From Pelomonas sp047654805 (GTDB lineage: Bacteria; Pseudomonadota; Gammaproteobacteria; Burkholderiales; Burkholderiaceae_C): a stretch of 64,000 nucleotides of DNA. The stretch's first letter is position 1, and each line of letters begins with the position of its first letter. Below are positions 33,741 through 42,694 of this stretch, piece by piece. The notes beneath the pieces were generated by a model. That model worked only from the letters and a program-made list of their open reading frames with translations, searched no databases and was not told where the DNA came from. Position numbers and translations under genes: made by a program. The stretch lies in assembly GCF_047654805.1 (NCBI RefSeq), contig NZ_JASGIV010000001.1:5952001-6016000 (forward strand), written 5' to 3'.

Positions 33741-34637
33741 ATGAGCCTGAGCTACAGCTACCGCCATCTCTACTACTTCTGGGTCGTCGCCAAGGAGGGC
33801 GGGCTCACGCGCGCCGCCGCCAAGCTGGGGCTGTCGGTGCAGACGGTGTCCACGCAGGTGCGGGAGCTGGAGCAGGTTCTGGGCGCCGCGCTACTAAAGC
33901 CGGCCGGCCGTGGACTGGCGCTGACCGACGCGGGCCAGGCGGCGCTGGAGGTGGCGGAGCAGATCTTCCAGATCGGCGAGACGTTGCCGGAGCGCGTGCG
34001 CGACGCTGCCACCACGCCGGCCGTGCGGCTGGTGGTGGGCATCTCCGACGGCCTGCCCAAGCTCGTCGTGCAGAGGCTGCTGCAGCCCATCATAGACACG
34101 CCCCACCTGCGCCTGCTGTGCCATGAGGACGAGTTCGACGACTTGCTGGGCGATCTGGCGTTGCACCGGCTGGACGTGGTGTTGGCCGACCGTCCCGCTC
34201 CGCCCAACCCGAACCTGCGTGTCTACAGCCATGCGCTGGGCAGCTCGCCCATGGCTTGGTTCGCCAGCCGGCAGTGGGCCGACGCGGCCGCCCGCGACTT
34301 CCCGGCCTCGCTGGCCGATGTGCCGCTGCTGCTGCCCACGGCCCACGCGGCGGTGCGCTCGCGCCTGGACCAGTGGCTGGAGCGCCATGGCGTGCGTGGC
34401 CGCATCGCTGGCGAGTTCGAGGACAGCGCCTTGCTTGCCACATTCGGCGCGGCTGGCATGGGCGCCTTCCCCGCTGCGGCGCTGATGAGCGACAAGCTGG
34501 TCGAGCGCGACGGGCTGGTGCGTGTCGGCGACTGCGACGGCGTGGAGGAGGCCTTCTACGCGATTGGTACTGACAAGAAGATCGCCCATCCGCTGGTGCG
34601 GCGCCTGCTCCCGCAGGCCAGCCGCAGCGACGGCTGA
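33741..34637 (+). CDS. nhaR: LysR-type regulator, NhaR-like
   Basis: A 298-residue LysR-type regulator. The N-terminal helix-turn-helix SYRHLYYFWVVAKEGGLTRA, then AKLGLSVQTVSTQVRELEQV, is close to the YNHLYYFW start of NhaR. The effector domain contains VRLVVGISDGLPKLVVQRLL, LHRLDVVLADRPAPPN and the C-terminal CDGVEEAFYAIGTDKKIAHP, again NhaR-like. NhaR activates the sodium/proton antiporter gene nhaA in E. coli; no antiporter is nearby, so the target here is open. The start MSLSYSYRH is favoured by alignment with the family. Confidence 0.82.
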   Translation: MSLSYSYRHLYYFWVVAKEGGLTRAAAKLGLSVQTVSTQVRELEQVLGAALLKPAGRGLALTDAGQAALEVAEQIFQIGETLPERVRDAATTPAVRLVVGISDGLPKLVVQRLLQPIIDTPHLRLLCHEDEFDDLLGDLALHRLDVVLADRPAPPNPNLRVYSHALGSSPMAWFASRQWADAAARDFPASLADVPLLLPTAHAAVRSRLDQWLERHGVRGRIAGEFEDSALLATFGAAGMGAFPAAALMSDKLVERDGLVRVGDCDGVEEAFYAIGTDKKIAHPLVRRLLPQASRSDG

Positions 34638-34664
34638 GGGCCGGCTGCGGGCCCCTTGCTACAG

Positions 34665-34680
34665 TTGACGTTTACGTCAA
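34665..34680. promoter_or_regulatory. LiuR-like operator upstream of isovaleryl-CoA dehydrogenase
   Basis: TTGACGTTTACGTCAA at 34665-34680 is a palindrome except at its two central positions, and matches 15 of 16 bases of the core of the palindrome before icmF (TTGACGTTAACGTCAA). It lies 47 bases before the start codon. The shared site before two branched-chain acyl-CoA genes supports one common regulator. Confidence 0.6.
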
Positions 34681-34726
34681 TCAAGAGCGCCCGCGCCTAG
34701 CGCTGCCGGGCGGACAGGAGACATCC

Positions 34727-35905
34727 ATGAATCTGCCCGGTCTGAACTTCCAGCTCGGTGACGACATCGACGCGCTGCGCGACGCGGTGCGCGCCTTCGC
34801 TGAGGCGGAGATTGCGCCGCGTGCGGCCGAGATCGACCGCAGTGACCAGTTCCCGATGGATCTGTGGCGCAAGATGGGCGAGGTGGGCGTGCTTGGCATC
34901 ACCGTGCCCGAGCAGTACGGTGGCGCCAACATGGGCTATCTGGCCCACATGGTGGCCATGGAGGAGATCAGCCGCGCGAGTGCCTCGGTGGGGCTGTCCT
35001 ACGGCGCGCACAGCAACCTGTGCGTGAACCAGATCAAGCGCAACGGCAATGACGCGCAGCGCGCCAAGTACCTGCCCAAGCTGATCTCCGGCGAGCATGT
35101 CGGAGCCCTCGCGATGAGCGAGCCTGGCGCGGGCTCGGACGTCATCAGCATGAAGCTCAGGGCCGAGGACAAGGGCAGCCACTACCTTCTCAACGGCACG
35201 AAGATGTGGATTACCAATGGTCCGGACGCCGATACGCTGGTGGTCTACGCCAAGACCGAGCCGGAGCTGGGCGCCCGCGGCGTGACCGCCTTCCTCATCG
35301 AGAAGGGCATGAGGGGTTTCTCCATTGCCCAGAAGCTGGACAAGCTGGGCATGCGTGGCTCGCATACTGGTGAGCTGGTGTTCAACAACGTCGAGGTGCC
35401 GGCCGAGAACGTGCTAGGCGCAGTGAACGGCGGCGCCAAGGTATTGATGTCGGGCCTGGACTACGAGCGCGCCGTGCTGACGGGCGGGCCGCTGGGCATC
35501 ATGCAGTCGGTCATGGACAACGTGGTGCCCTATATCCACGACCGCAAGCAGTTCGGCCAGAGCATCGGCGAGTTCCAGCTCATCCAGGGCAAGGTGGCCG
35601 ACATGTACACCGTGTTGCAGGCAGCGCGCAGCTTCGCCTACACGGTGGCCAAGAACCTGGATTTGCTTGGCGCCGAGCATGTGCGCCAGGTGCGCAAGGA
35701 CTGTGCCTCGGTCATCCTGTGGACCGCCGAGAAGGCTACCTGGATGGCCGGAGAGGGCGTGCAGATCTTCGGCGGCAACGGTTACATCAACGAGTACCCG
35801 CTGGGCCGGCTGTGGCGTGACGCGAAGCTCTACGAGATCGGCGCAGGCACGTCCGAGATCCGGCGCATGCTGATCGGCCGCGAGCTGTTCGCCGAAACGA
35901 TGTGA
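34727..35905 (+). CDS. liuA: Isovaleryl-CoA dehydrogenase
   Basis: A 392-residue flavoprotein that oxidises isovaleryl-CoA to 3-methylcrotonyl-CoA in leucine breakdown. Signatures: LSYGAHSNLCVNQIKRNG, ALAMSEPGAGSDVISMKLRA, LNGTKMWITNGPDADTLVVY and the C-terminal QIFGGNGYINEYPLGRLWRD. The catalytic base is placed as in isovaleryl-CoA dehydrogenases, Glu247 in SGLDYERAVLTGGPLGIMQ, rather than near the C-terminus as in other acyl-CoA dehydrogenases. A good Shine-Dalgarno (GGAGA) precedes the ATG. The rest of the usual liu cluster (3-methylcrotonyl-CoA carboxylase and so on) is not downstream; a dehydratase gene follows after two bases. Confidence 0.95.
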   Translation: MNLPGLNFQLGDDIDALRDAVRAFAEAEIAPRAAEIDRSDQFPMDLWRKMGEVGVLGITVPEQYGGANMGYLAHMVAMEEISRASASVGLSYGAHSNLCVNQIKRNGNDAQRAKYLPKLISGEHVGALAMSEPGAGSDVISMKLRAEDKGSHYLLNGTKMWITNGPDADTLVVYAKTEPELGARGVTAFLIEKGMRGFSIAQKLDKLGMRGSHTGELVFNNVEVPAENVLGAVNGGAKVLMSGLDYERAVLTGGPLGIMQSVMDNVVPYIHDRKQFGQSIGEFQLIQGKVADMYTVLQAARSFAYTVAKNLDLLGAEHVRQVRKDCASVILWTAEKATWMAGEGVQIFGGNGYINEYPLGRLWRDAKLYEIGAGTSEIRRMLIGRELFAETM

Positions 35906-35907
35906 GC

Positions 35908-36831
35908 ATGAAGCTGCTGCACCTCAACACGCCGCTGCTGCGTGCAGCGCCCGGGCTCTTCGACCATCCTGAGGTCTGGTTGAAGATGGACGCACTACAG
36001 CCCAGTGGCAGCTTCAAGCTGCGCGGCGTGGGGCGGCTCGTGCAGCAGTCGGCGGCGGACGGCGCGAAGGCCATCGTCTGCGCATCGGGCGGCAACGCCG
36101 GCTTCGCAGCAACGCATGCGGCCGCTGCGCTCGGCTTGCCGGTGGCCATCGTGCTGCCGATGACCACCAGCGCTGCCGTCGCCGGGCAGTTGGCCGCGCG
36201 GGGCGCCGAGGTGTTGCGCCATGGCAGCGTCTGGGACGAGGCGCACGAGTTCGCGCTGAAGCTGGCTGCCGAGCGTGGCGCGGCCTATGTGCATCCTTTC
36301 GACCACCCGTTGCTGTGGGCCGGCCACGCGACGCTGATCGACGAAGTTGTCGACGCAGGACTGGCCTTCGACGCGGTTGTCACGGCCGTGGGCGGCGGCG
36401 GCCTGTTCTGCGGCATTGTCGAAGGCCTGCGCCGCCATGGCCTGCACCATGTGCCGGTCATCGCCGTCGAAACCCAGGGCGCAGCGAGCCTCCAGGCCAG
36501 CCTCAGCGCCGGTGAACTGGTCACGTTGCCGGCCATCACTTCGATCGCGACCTCGCTGGGCGCGCGTCGCGTGGCCGCTGAAACCTTCGAACGCGCCCGC
36601 TCGCATCCGACGATTGCCGTACAGGTCAGCGACGCCGAGGCCACCGCTGCCTGCCTGCGCTTCAGCGATGCGCAGCGCGTGCTGGTCGAGCCGGCCTGCG
36701 GCGCGGCCCTCGCGGCCGTGGATCGCCACGCCCGCTCCTACAGCCGCGTACTCGTCGAAGTCTGTGGCGGCATGGGTGTTTCTCTGGACCTGATGCGCCA
36801 ATGGAGCAGCCCCGCGACAATGTCGGCATGA
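35908..36831 (+). CDS. Serine/threonine dehydratase-like PLP enzyme
   Basis: A 307-residue fold-type II PLP enzyme. The Schiff-base Lys sits in DALQPSGSFKLRGVGRLV, the carboxylate loop is CASGGNAGFAATHAAAALGL, and the phosphate-binding glycine loop is VTAVGGGGLFCGIVEGL. Short length and the absence of a C-terminal ACT domain match the catabolic serine dehydratase (SDH/cystathionine-beta-synthase-like) group rather than biosynthetic threonine deaminase. It would turn L-serine or L-threonine into the 2-oxoacid plus ammonia. A GTG at 35902, overlapping the previous stop, is another possible start. Its stop overlaps the carbonic anhydrase start (ATGA), so the three genes are likely cotranscribed. 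Confidence 0.85.
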   Translation: MKLLHLNTPLLRAAPGLFDHPEVWLKMDALQPSGSFKLRGVGRLVQQSAADGAKAIVCASGGNAGFAATHAAAALGLPVAIVLPMTTSAAVAGQLAARGAEVLRHGSVWDEAHEFALKLAAERGAAYVHPFDHPLLWAGHATLIDEVVDAGLAFDAVVTAVGGGGLFCGIVEGLRRHGLHHVPVIAVETQGAASLQASLSAGELVTLPAITSIATSLGARRVAAETFERARSHPTIAVQVSDAEATAACLRFSDAQRVLVEPACGAALAAVDRHARSYSRVLVEVCGGMGVSLDLMRQWSSPATMSA

Positions 36832-37502
36832 CGACGACCAACCATCAGCTGCAGGACCTGCTCGACAACAACAAGCGCTGGGCCGCCGAGACCGAGGCCC
36901 AGTCGCCCGGCTTCTTCTCGCGCCTGCTCAAGCAGCAGACGCCCCAGTACCTTTGGATAGGCTGCGCCGACAGCCGCGTGCCGGCCAACGAGCTGGTGGA
37001 CCTGCTGCCGGGCGAGCTGTTCGTGCACCGCAACGTCGCCAACGTCGTCGTGCACTCGGACCTGAACTGCCTGTCCGTCATGCAGTTCGCCGTGGACCAG
37101 CTCAAGGTGCGCCACATCATCATCGTGGGCCATAGCAATTGCGGTGGTGTGCGCGCGGCGCTGTACGACATCCGCGTTGGCCTGGCCGACAACTGGATCC
37201 GGCACGTGCAGGATGTGCGCAACGACCATCAGGCCTGGCTGGACAGCCTGCCCGAGGCTCGGCGCGTCGACGCGCTCTGCGAGTTGAACGTGCTGGAGCA
37301 GGCGCGCAATGCCTGCCGCACGACGGTGGTCCAGGATGCCTGGACTCGCGACCAGGAGATCGTCGTGCACGGCTGGGTCTATGGCCTGCACAACGGCCTG
37401 CTGGACGACCTGAATATCACCGCTGCCCGGGCCGAGGACGTCGAGCCCGCCTACCGGCGCGCGCTGGCGAGCGTCAAGGCGCGCTACGGCGCGGCCGGCT
37501 GA
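36828..37502 (+). CDS. can: Beta-class carbonic anhydrase
   Basis: A 224-residue zinc enzyme interconverting CO2 and bicarbonate. Zinc ligands are Cys46 (WIGCADSRVPANEL, with the Asp48-Arg50 dyad), His102 and Cys105 (IVGHSNCGGVRAAL), as in E. coli Can. FVHRNVANVVVHSDLN and the C-terminal VVHGWVYGLHNGLLDDL complete the family pattern. The start overlaps the dehydratase stop by four bases. The supply of bicarbonate to biotin carboxylases of branched-chain catabolism would fit its place after the isovaleryl-CoA gene, but this is inference. Confidence 0.95.
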   Translation: MTTTNHQLQDLLDNNKRWAAETEAQSPGFFSRLLKQQTPQYLWIGCADSRVPANELVDLLPGELFVHRNVANVVVHSDLNCLSVMQFAVDQLKVRHIIIVGHSNCGGVRAALYDIRVGLADNWIRHVQDVRNDHQAWLDSLPEARRVDALCELNVLEQARNACRTTVVQDAWTRDQEIVVHGWVYGLHNGLLDDLNITAARAEDVEPAYRRALASVKARYGAAG

Positions 37503-37528
37503 CGGCGCCAGCTGGATAGAGTCGGGGC

Positions 37529-39289
37529 ATGGTGTTCCCGACCCAGCTGACCGACACCCGTGCCTTCGACATCGCCCAGGCGCTGCTGGGTGGTTTCGAC
37601 AAGCACTACAAGCTGTTCCGCGCCACGTCCGCCGAGGCCAAGCGGCGCTTCGAGCATGGCGACTGGAAGGGGCAGCAGCGGGCGCAGCGCGAGCGCATCG
37701 AGTTCTACGACGCCCGCGTGGCAGAGGCCACGGCGCTTCTGGAGCAGCGTTTCGCGGCGTCCACGCTGCCCATGGCCGTCTGGCAGCAGGTCAAGCTGCA
37801 CTACATCGGTCTGCTGACCGACCACCGCCAGCCGGAACTCGCCGAGACCTTCTTCAACTCGGTGTGCACGCGCATCCTGCACCACGCCTACTTCCACAAC
37901 GAATTCATCTTCGTGCGGCCGGCCATCTCAACCGAGTACATCGAGAACGATGCGCCGGCTGCCCTGCCCACCTACCGCGCCTATTACCCCGCGCCGGACA
38001 GGCTGCGCGACACGATACGACGCATCATCACCAACTTCCAGCTTGATGGCGATTTCCAGGACCTGGAGGCCGACGTCGCGCATGTGCTGGACGCCGTGCA
38101 GCGCCAGCTAGGCGACTTCCGCCTGCGCGCCAACTTCCAGCTGCAGGTGCTGTCGAGCCTGTTCTACCGCAACAAGGGCGCCTACGTCGTCGGCAAGATC
38201 ATCAACGGCTTCAGCGAGACGCCGTTCGCGCTGCCTATCCTGCGCAGTGACGACGGCCGCCTCGTCATTGATGCGGCCTTGTTCGGCGAGGACGACCTGC
38301 TGGCGCTCTTCAGCTTTGCCCGTGCCTACTTCCTCGTCGATATGGAGGTGCCCAGCGCCTACGTGCAGTTCTTGCGCTCGCTGATGCCGCGCAAGCCGCG
38401 CTCCGAGATCTACTCGGCGTTGGGCCTGCAGAAGCAGGGCAAGAACCTGTTCTACCGCGATTTCCTCTCCCACCTGCGCCACTCGTCGGACAAGTTCCGC
38501 ATCGCGCCGGGCATCAAGGGCATGGTCATGCTGGTGTTCGACCTGCCGAGCTTCCCGTTTGTCTTCAAGGTCATCAAGGACTTCTATCCGCCGCAGAAGG
38601 ACACTACCCGGGAGCAGATCCAGCGCAAGTACCTACTCGTAAAAACCCACGATCGCGTGGGCCGGATGGCCGACACGCTTGAGTACACGCGGGTGGCTTT
38701 CCCGCGCCAGCGCTTCGAGGAGGAGTTGATCGCCGAGCTGAAGCATTTCTGCCCCAGCCTGATCGAGGAGAGAGGCGGCGACCTCGTCATCCGCCACCTC
38801 TACATCGAGCGCCGCATGGTGCCGCTCAACATCTACCTGCAGGAAGCAACGCCGGCGCAGCTGGAGCATGCGGTCATCGAGTACGGCAACGCGATCAAGG
38901 ATCTTGTGGCCGCCAACATCTTCCCCGGCGACATGCTGTGGAAGAACTTCGGCGTGACTCGGCACGGCAAGGTCGTTTTCTACGACTATGACGAGATCGA
39001 GTACCTGAGCGACTGCAACTTCCGGCGTGTACCCGAGCCACGCAACGAGGAAGAGGAGATGTCAGGCGAGGTCTGGTACCCAGTGGCGCCCCGCGACGTG
39101 TTTCCGGAGACTTTCGCACCCTTCCTGCTCGGCGATCCGCGGGTGCGCGCATGCTTCATGCGGCACCACGCCGACTTGCTAGACGCAGGCTTCTGGCAGG
39201 CCCAAAAGGCGCGCATCCTCGCGGGCCAGGTGCATGACGTATTTCCCTACGACTCGTCGCGACGCTTCTCTGCGGCTGCGGGCGTGTAG
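37529..39289 (+). CDS. aceK: Isocitrate dehydrogenase kinase/phosphatase
   Basis: A 586-residue bifunctional enzyme that switches isocitrate dehydrogenase off and on by phosphorylation, sending carbon to the glyoxylate shunt. The regulatory half (about 1-310) has HYKLFRATSAEAKRRFEHGD, FFNSVCTRILHHAYFHNEF and NKGAYVVGKIINGFSETPFA. The kinase half carries IAPGIKGMVMLVFDLPSFPF, the ATP-binding Lys in FVFKVIKDFYPPQK, and NIFPGDMLWKNFGVTRHGKV followed by the metal-binding VFYDYDEIEYL. No Shine-Dalgarno is present; TAGAGT ends six bases before the ATG, suggesting a leaderless message. Isocitrate lyase and malate synthase are not in the window. Confidence 0.97.
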   Translation: MVFPTQLTDTRAFDIAQALLGGFDKHYKLFRATSAEAKRRFEHGDWKGQQRAQRERIEFYDARVAEATALLEQRFAASTLPMAVWQQVKLHYIGLLTDHRQPELAETFFNSVCTRILHHAYFHNEFIFVRPAISTEYIENDAPAALPTYRAYYPAPDRLRDTIRRIITNFQLDGDFQDLEADVAHVLDAVQRQLGDFRLRANFQLQVLSSLFYRNKGAYVVGKIINGFSETPFALPILRSDDGRLVIDAALFGEDDLLALFSFARAYFLVDMEVPSAYVQFLRSLMPRKPRSEIYSALGLQKQGKNLFYRDFLSHLRHSSDKFRIAPGIKGMVMLVFDLPSFPFVFKVIKDFYPPQKDTTREQIQRKYLLVKTHDRVGRMADTLEYTRVAFPRQRFEEELIAELKHFCPSLIEERGGDLVIRHLYIERRMVPLNIYLQEATPAQLEHAVIEYGNAIKDLVAANIFPGDMLWKNFGVTRHGKVVFYDYDEIEYLSDCNFRRVPEPRNEEEEMSGEVWYPVAPRDVFPETFAPFLLGDPRVRACFMRHHADLLDAGFWQAQKARILAGQVHDVFPYDSSRRFSAAAGV

Positions 39290-39697
39290 CCGCACGCGGC
39301 AACGGCGGCTGACGAGGCCGGACGTGTCCCGTCGAAGGAGAGGTCTGCCGGAGCTCGTGGCCGCCCAGTTGGCAGTGCGCGCCGTATGGCGCCTGGGGGA
39401 CGACCCGCACCAAGATACGCTGGACGCGGCGCTCCGCGCCGGCTTTTAGCGGCACGATCTCGACCGCGCCCATGCGGCCGGCCCTGACCGTCGCCTTGGC
39501 CCGGTGCGAGGCGATGTCCCGCCACTCCACCGGCGGAACCTGCGGCGGTGCTGCCTGCATGAAGCGCCAGGTTGCGAGAGGCGCGAAGCTCATTCGCGTC
39601 GGCAAGGACTCCGCGCACATGACTGGCGCCTCCGGTCGGCGCGCGCAGGGTGGCGGCGCGGGTGCCGACCACCGAGGCCGGCGGCCCGCGCCCGGGC
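39290..39697. other. Intergenic stretch of about 400 bases, no gene assigned
   Basis: Open frames exist on the minus strand: one spans 39156-39620 and begins MCAESLPTRMSFAPLATWRF, another spans 39247-39672. They overlap each other and the 3' end of aceK, are rich in Arg, Pro and Ala as expected of shadow frames in GC-rich DNA, have no good ribosome-binding site, and match no family I know. I see no stem-loop with a T-run either. A decayed gene is possible; otherwise the stretch is empty. Confidence 0.4.
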
Positions 39698-41128
39698 TCA
39701 GGGCTTGTAGACCTTGAACTCCCCGAAGGCCTTCAGCTGCTCACCGATCTTCTCCGGGTCGCCGACAACCACCCAGCTCTGCTCGTCGGGGTTGAAGTAC
39801 TTCTTGCCCATGGCCTGCACCTCGGCGGCCGAGACCTTCTGCAGCGCAGGCACGAACTTGCCGAGGAAGTCCGCCGGCAGGCCCACCAGCCAGTTGCCCG
39901 CCAGTTGCCGCGCCACCGAGCCCTGCAGCTGAGTGCTGACGAGGTAGCTGCCGGCCATGTAGCGCTTGTTCATCGCCATTTCGGCCTCGGGCACCGGCTC
40001 TGCGCCAATGCGGCGGTACTCATTGACGTACTCGGTGATGGACGCGCCAGTCACCTCATTGCGCACGTCGGCGCCGCCGGTGATGGCGCCGCCCACGCGG
40101 GACGACACCGCACCCGCGCGGGCGCCGTAGGTATAGCCCTTTTCTTCGCGCAGGTTCTGGTTGATGCGGCTCGAGAAACCGGTGCCGAGGATGGTGCCAG
40201 TGAGGCGCAGGGCGATCTGTTCATCGCCGCTGGCGGCCATGCCGGGGCGACCCAGACGCAGCGTGGCCTGCACGCTCCCAGGGCGTTCCAGCAGCAGGCG
40301 CTGTACCGGCATGGCCGCGGGCGGAGCAGTGAGATCGGCCGGCGCTTCACCCGCGGCCTTCCAGTCGCCGAAGGCTTCGCGGGCGAGCCTCAGTGCTGCG
40401 GTGGCGTCGATGCGGCCGGTGATGACCAGCAGCGCCCGGTCGGGCCGGAATCGGCGTGCGTGCTCGGCACGCAGGCCATCGGCGCTCAAGCTGCTGATGG
40501 CGGCCTCGGTCTCCTGCGTGCGGCCGTAGGCGTGGCCGCCATAGATGGCGCCGTCCAGCGCCTTGGCAGCACGGAAAGCGGGTTGCGTGCTGCTGGCCTT
40601 CAGGCCCTGCAGCGCATTGGTCTTGGCAAGCTGCACCTCGTTCTCGGGGAAGGCCGGCTTGCGGGCCACGTCGGCCAGCAGCTTGCTCATCTCACCCGCG
40701 TGCGAGGCCAGCGCATAGGCCGATACGCTGATGCCGTCGTTGCTCGCGCCAGCGGACAGCGCGCCGCCCATGGCTTGGGCGGCCTCGGCAATCTGCTTGG
40801 AGCTGAGCTTGGCAGTGCCGCCGGACAGCAGGCCGGCCAACAGCTTGGCGCGGCCCGGCTCGTCAGGCGTGTCGGCGCCGAAGCCGGCACCGCGCACGGC
40901 GAGCACGAAGTCCACGCGCGGGATGCCGTTGCGTGGCACTACCCAGACCTGCAGCCCGTTGGGCAGTGTCTGCTGCGTGATCTTGGGTACGGCCAGCGGC
41001 TTGTCCTGGCCGAAGGGCGGCAGGTCGGCGGGCAGTGCGACGCTGGCTGCATGGGCCGCACCGGCCAATACGCAGGCGGCAGCCAACAGGCCGAGGCGGA
41101 AGGAGGGGTTTGCGGTTGTCATCGTCAT
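39698..41128 (-). CDS. M16 family protein, non-catalytic subunit type
   Basis: A 476-residue exported protein (signal RLGLLAAACVLAGAAHAA) with the two-domain insulinase fold: TLPNGLQVWVVPRNGIPRVD, LLSGGTAKLSSKQIAEAAQA, and in the second half EEKGYTYGARAGAVSSRVGG and TGGADVRNEVTGASITEYVN. The zinc site HxxEH of the family is missing; the equivalent segment reads GRAKLLAGLLSGGT. The EEKGYTYGA arginine/tyrosine-type substrate motif is retained. This is the usual division of labour in M16 heterodimers, so it should pair with the catalytic protein encoded 13 bases upstream. Located in the periplasm by its signal peptide. Confidence 0.9.
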   Translation of the reverse strand: MTMTTANPSFRLGLLAAACVLAGAAHAASVALPADLPPFGQDKPLAVPKITQQTLPNGLQVWVVPRNGIPRVDFVLAVRGAGFGADTPDEPGRAKLLAGLLSGGTAKLSSKQIAEAAQAMGGALSAGASNDGISVSAYALASHAGEMSKLLADVARKPAFPENEVQLAKTNALQGLKASSTQPAFRAAKALDGAIYGGHAYGRTQETEAAISSLSADGLRAEHARRFRPDRALLVITGRIDATAALRLAREAFGDWKAAGEAPADLTAPPAAMPVQRLLLERPGSVQATLRLGRPGMAASGDEQIALRLTGTILGTGFSSRINQNLREEKGYTYGARAGAVSSRVGGAITGGADVRNEVTGASITEYVNEYRRIGAEPVPEAEMAMNKRYMAGSYLVSTQLQGSVARQLAGNWLVGLPADFLGKFVPALQKVSAAEVQAMGKKYFNPDEQSWVVVGDPEKIGEQLKAFGEFKVYKP

Positions 41129-41141
41129 CGATCCTTCGGCA

Positions 41142-42575
41142 TCAGGGCTTGGAGGCGGCTTGCGAAGCCGGCTGGGCGGAGGCGGGCGCAGCGAGCATGG
41201 CGGCCGGCTTGCGGTCGATGACCGAGCGGTTGGCCGTGGTCAGGTAGGCGGCGGCCACGCGCTGCACGTCGGCCGAGGTCACGGCGGCGATCCAGCCAGG
41301 TACCTGGTTGACGACGCCTGCATCGCCCCACAAGGCCTGCAGCTTGGCCAGGCGGTCAGCGCGACGCAGGAACATCTCCAGGTCGTTGTACCAGTCGGCC
41401 AGCAGCGCGGTCTTGAGGTTCTTCAGCTCCGCGTCGCTGACGCCATCCTTGACGATGCGGGCGATCTCCTCGTCCATCGCGGCCAGTAGTGCGTCGGCAT
41501 TCGTCGTCGGCTTGTAGAGCGCGAAGATGGTGAAGAGGCTAGGGCCATCGTATTCCCAGATGCTGGTCAGGCCGTAGAGCGAGTCAAGGTTCAGCGCCAG
41601 CTCGCGGCCCTTGACCAGGCCCTGGTACAGGCGCGATGCGTCGCCACCGGCCAGCAATTGGCCCAGGACCGCGAATGGAGCCTGGTCCTTGCTCGCCCGG
41701 GCTGGAAGCTTCCATGCGGCGGCTATGGCGGGCACTTGTGCCAGCTTGTCGGGCTGCGTCAGGCGGCGCTCCTTGGTGTTGAGGCCTTCGCTGAAGTCTG
41801 TAGGCTTGGGCGTGGGGCGCGCCGCAATCTTGCCGAAGTACTTCTCGGCCAGCGCGAAGCCTTGGGCCGGAGTGACGTCGCCAGCGATGGACAGCACCGC
41901 GTTGTTCGGGCCGTAGAAGTCGCGGTGGAACGCGCGCACATCGTCAAGGTTGGCGTTTTCCAGGTCCACGAAGCTGCCATAGCCGTCGTGAGCGTTCTCC
42001 CACTTGTCGAAGGCCAGGGCCGAGATGTCGAGCCACATGAAGCCGCCATAGGGCTGGTTCTGCACGTTGACGCGGATCTCCTCCTTGACCACGTCCTGCT
42101 GGTTCTTCAGCGTCGCGGGGTTGAAGTCCAGTGTCTTCATGCGGTCGGCTTCCAGCCACAGCATGGACTCCAGCGCCGAGGACGGCGCTGTTTCTATGTA
42201 GTTCGTGAAGTCGGGGCGGGTCGAGCCATTGTTGTTGCCGCCGCCGGACGTGATGACTTTGTCAAACACGCCCTTGGGAGCCGTTGGCGTCCCTTGGAAC
42301 ATCAGGTGCTCGAACAGGTGCGCGAAGCCGGTGCGATTCCTGGGCTCCAGCCGCATGCCCACCTTGTAGACGACGCTGATGCCCACCGTCGGGCTGCTGG
42401 GGTCGGGCGAGACGACGACGGTCAGGCCGTTGGCGAGGTGCTTGGTGTGGACGGGGATCTGCCAGCGGTCGGCAGCCGGCGCGGCCGAGGGCGCTGCATG
42501 TGCGAAGGCGCCGGTGAGCACGAGGCCGGCGGTAGCCAGCACGCCCATCGCCGCGCGGCGGGTGGTCTTCAACAT
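41142..42575 (-). CDS. M16 family zinc peptidase, catalytic subunit
   Basis: A 477-residue exported peptidase. The inverted zinc motif is intact: His86, Glu89 and His90 in RTGFAHLFEHLMFQGT, with the third ligand in QDVVKEEIRVNVQNQPYGG. GGGNNNGSTRPDFTNYIETA is another typical M16 sequence. The N-terminal signal contains TRRAAMGVLATAGLVLTGAF. It heads a two-gene operon with the non-catalytic partner. Such pairs degrade peptides in the periplasm. The start at 42575 has a Shine-Dalgarno (GGAG) and gives a proper signal peptide; the longer upstream frame does not. Confidence 0.93.
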   Translation of the reverse strand: MLKTTRRAAMGVLATAGLVLTGAFAHAAPSAAPAADRWQIPVHTKHLANGLTVVVSPDPSSPTVGISVVYKVGMRLEPRNRTGFAHLFEHLMFQGTPTAPKGVFDKVITSGGGNNNGSTRPDFTNYIETAPSSALESMLWLEADRMKTLDFNPATLKNQQDVVKEEIRVNVQNQPYGGFMWLDISALAFDKWENAHDGYGSFVDLENANLDDVRAFHRDFYGPNNAVLSIAGDVTPAQGFALAEKYFGKIAARPTPKPTDFSEGLNTKERRLTQPDKLAQVPAIAAAWKLPARASKDQAPFAVLGQLLAGGDASRLYQGLVKGRELALNLDSLYGLTSIWEYDGPSLFTIFALYKPTTNADALLAAMDEEIARIVKDGVSDAELKNLKTALLADWYNDLEMFLRRADRLAKLQALWGDAGVVNQVPGWIAAVTSADVQRVAAAYLTTANRSVIDRKPAAMLAAPASAQPASQAASKP

Positions 42576-42694
42576 GGGTTCTCCTGAATGGGACGTCGCA
42601 CAGTGTCGCGGTTTGTGCGGGGGGTGCCGCTCGGCATGGGGGGTTAACCCGGCGCACGACGACAATCGGGGCAGCAAACCTTCGCCAACCGCAT

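Noticed and set aside
32956..34637. Bax-inhibitor and NhaR-like genes as a sodium/calcium stress module
   Set aside because: The two are divergent neighbours but no antiporter or FtsH gene is present; the link is unsupported.
39156..39620. 154-codon minus-strand frame beginning MCAESLPTRMSF after aceK
   Set aside because: It runs into the aceK coding region on the other strand, is rich in Arg/Pro/Ala like a shadow frame, and has no ribosome-binding site or family match.
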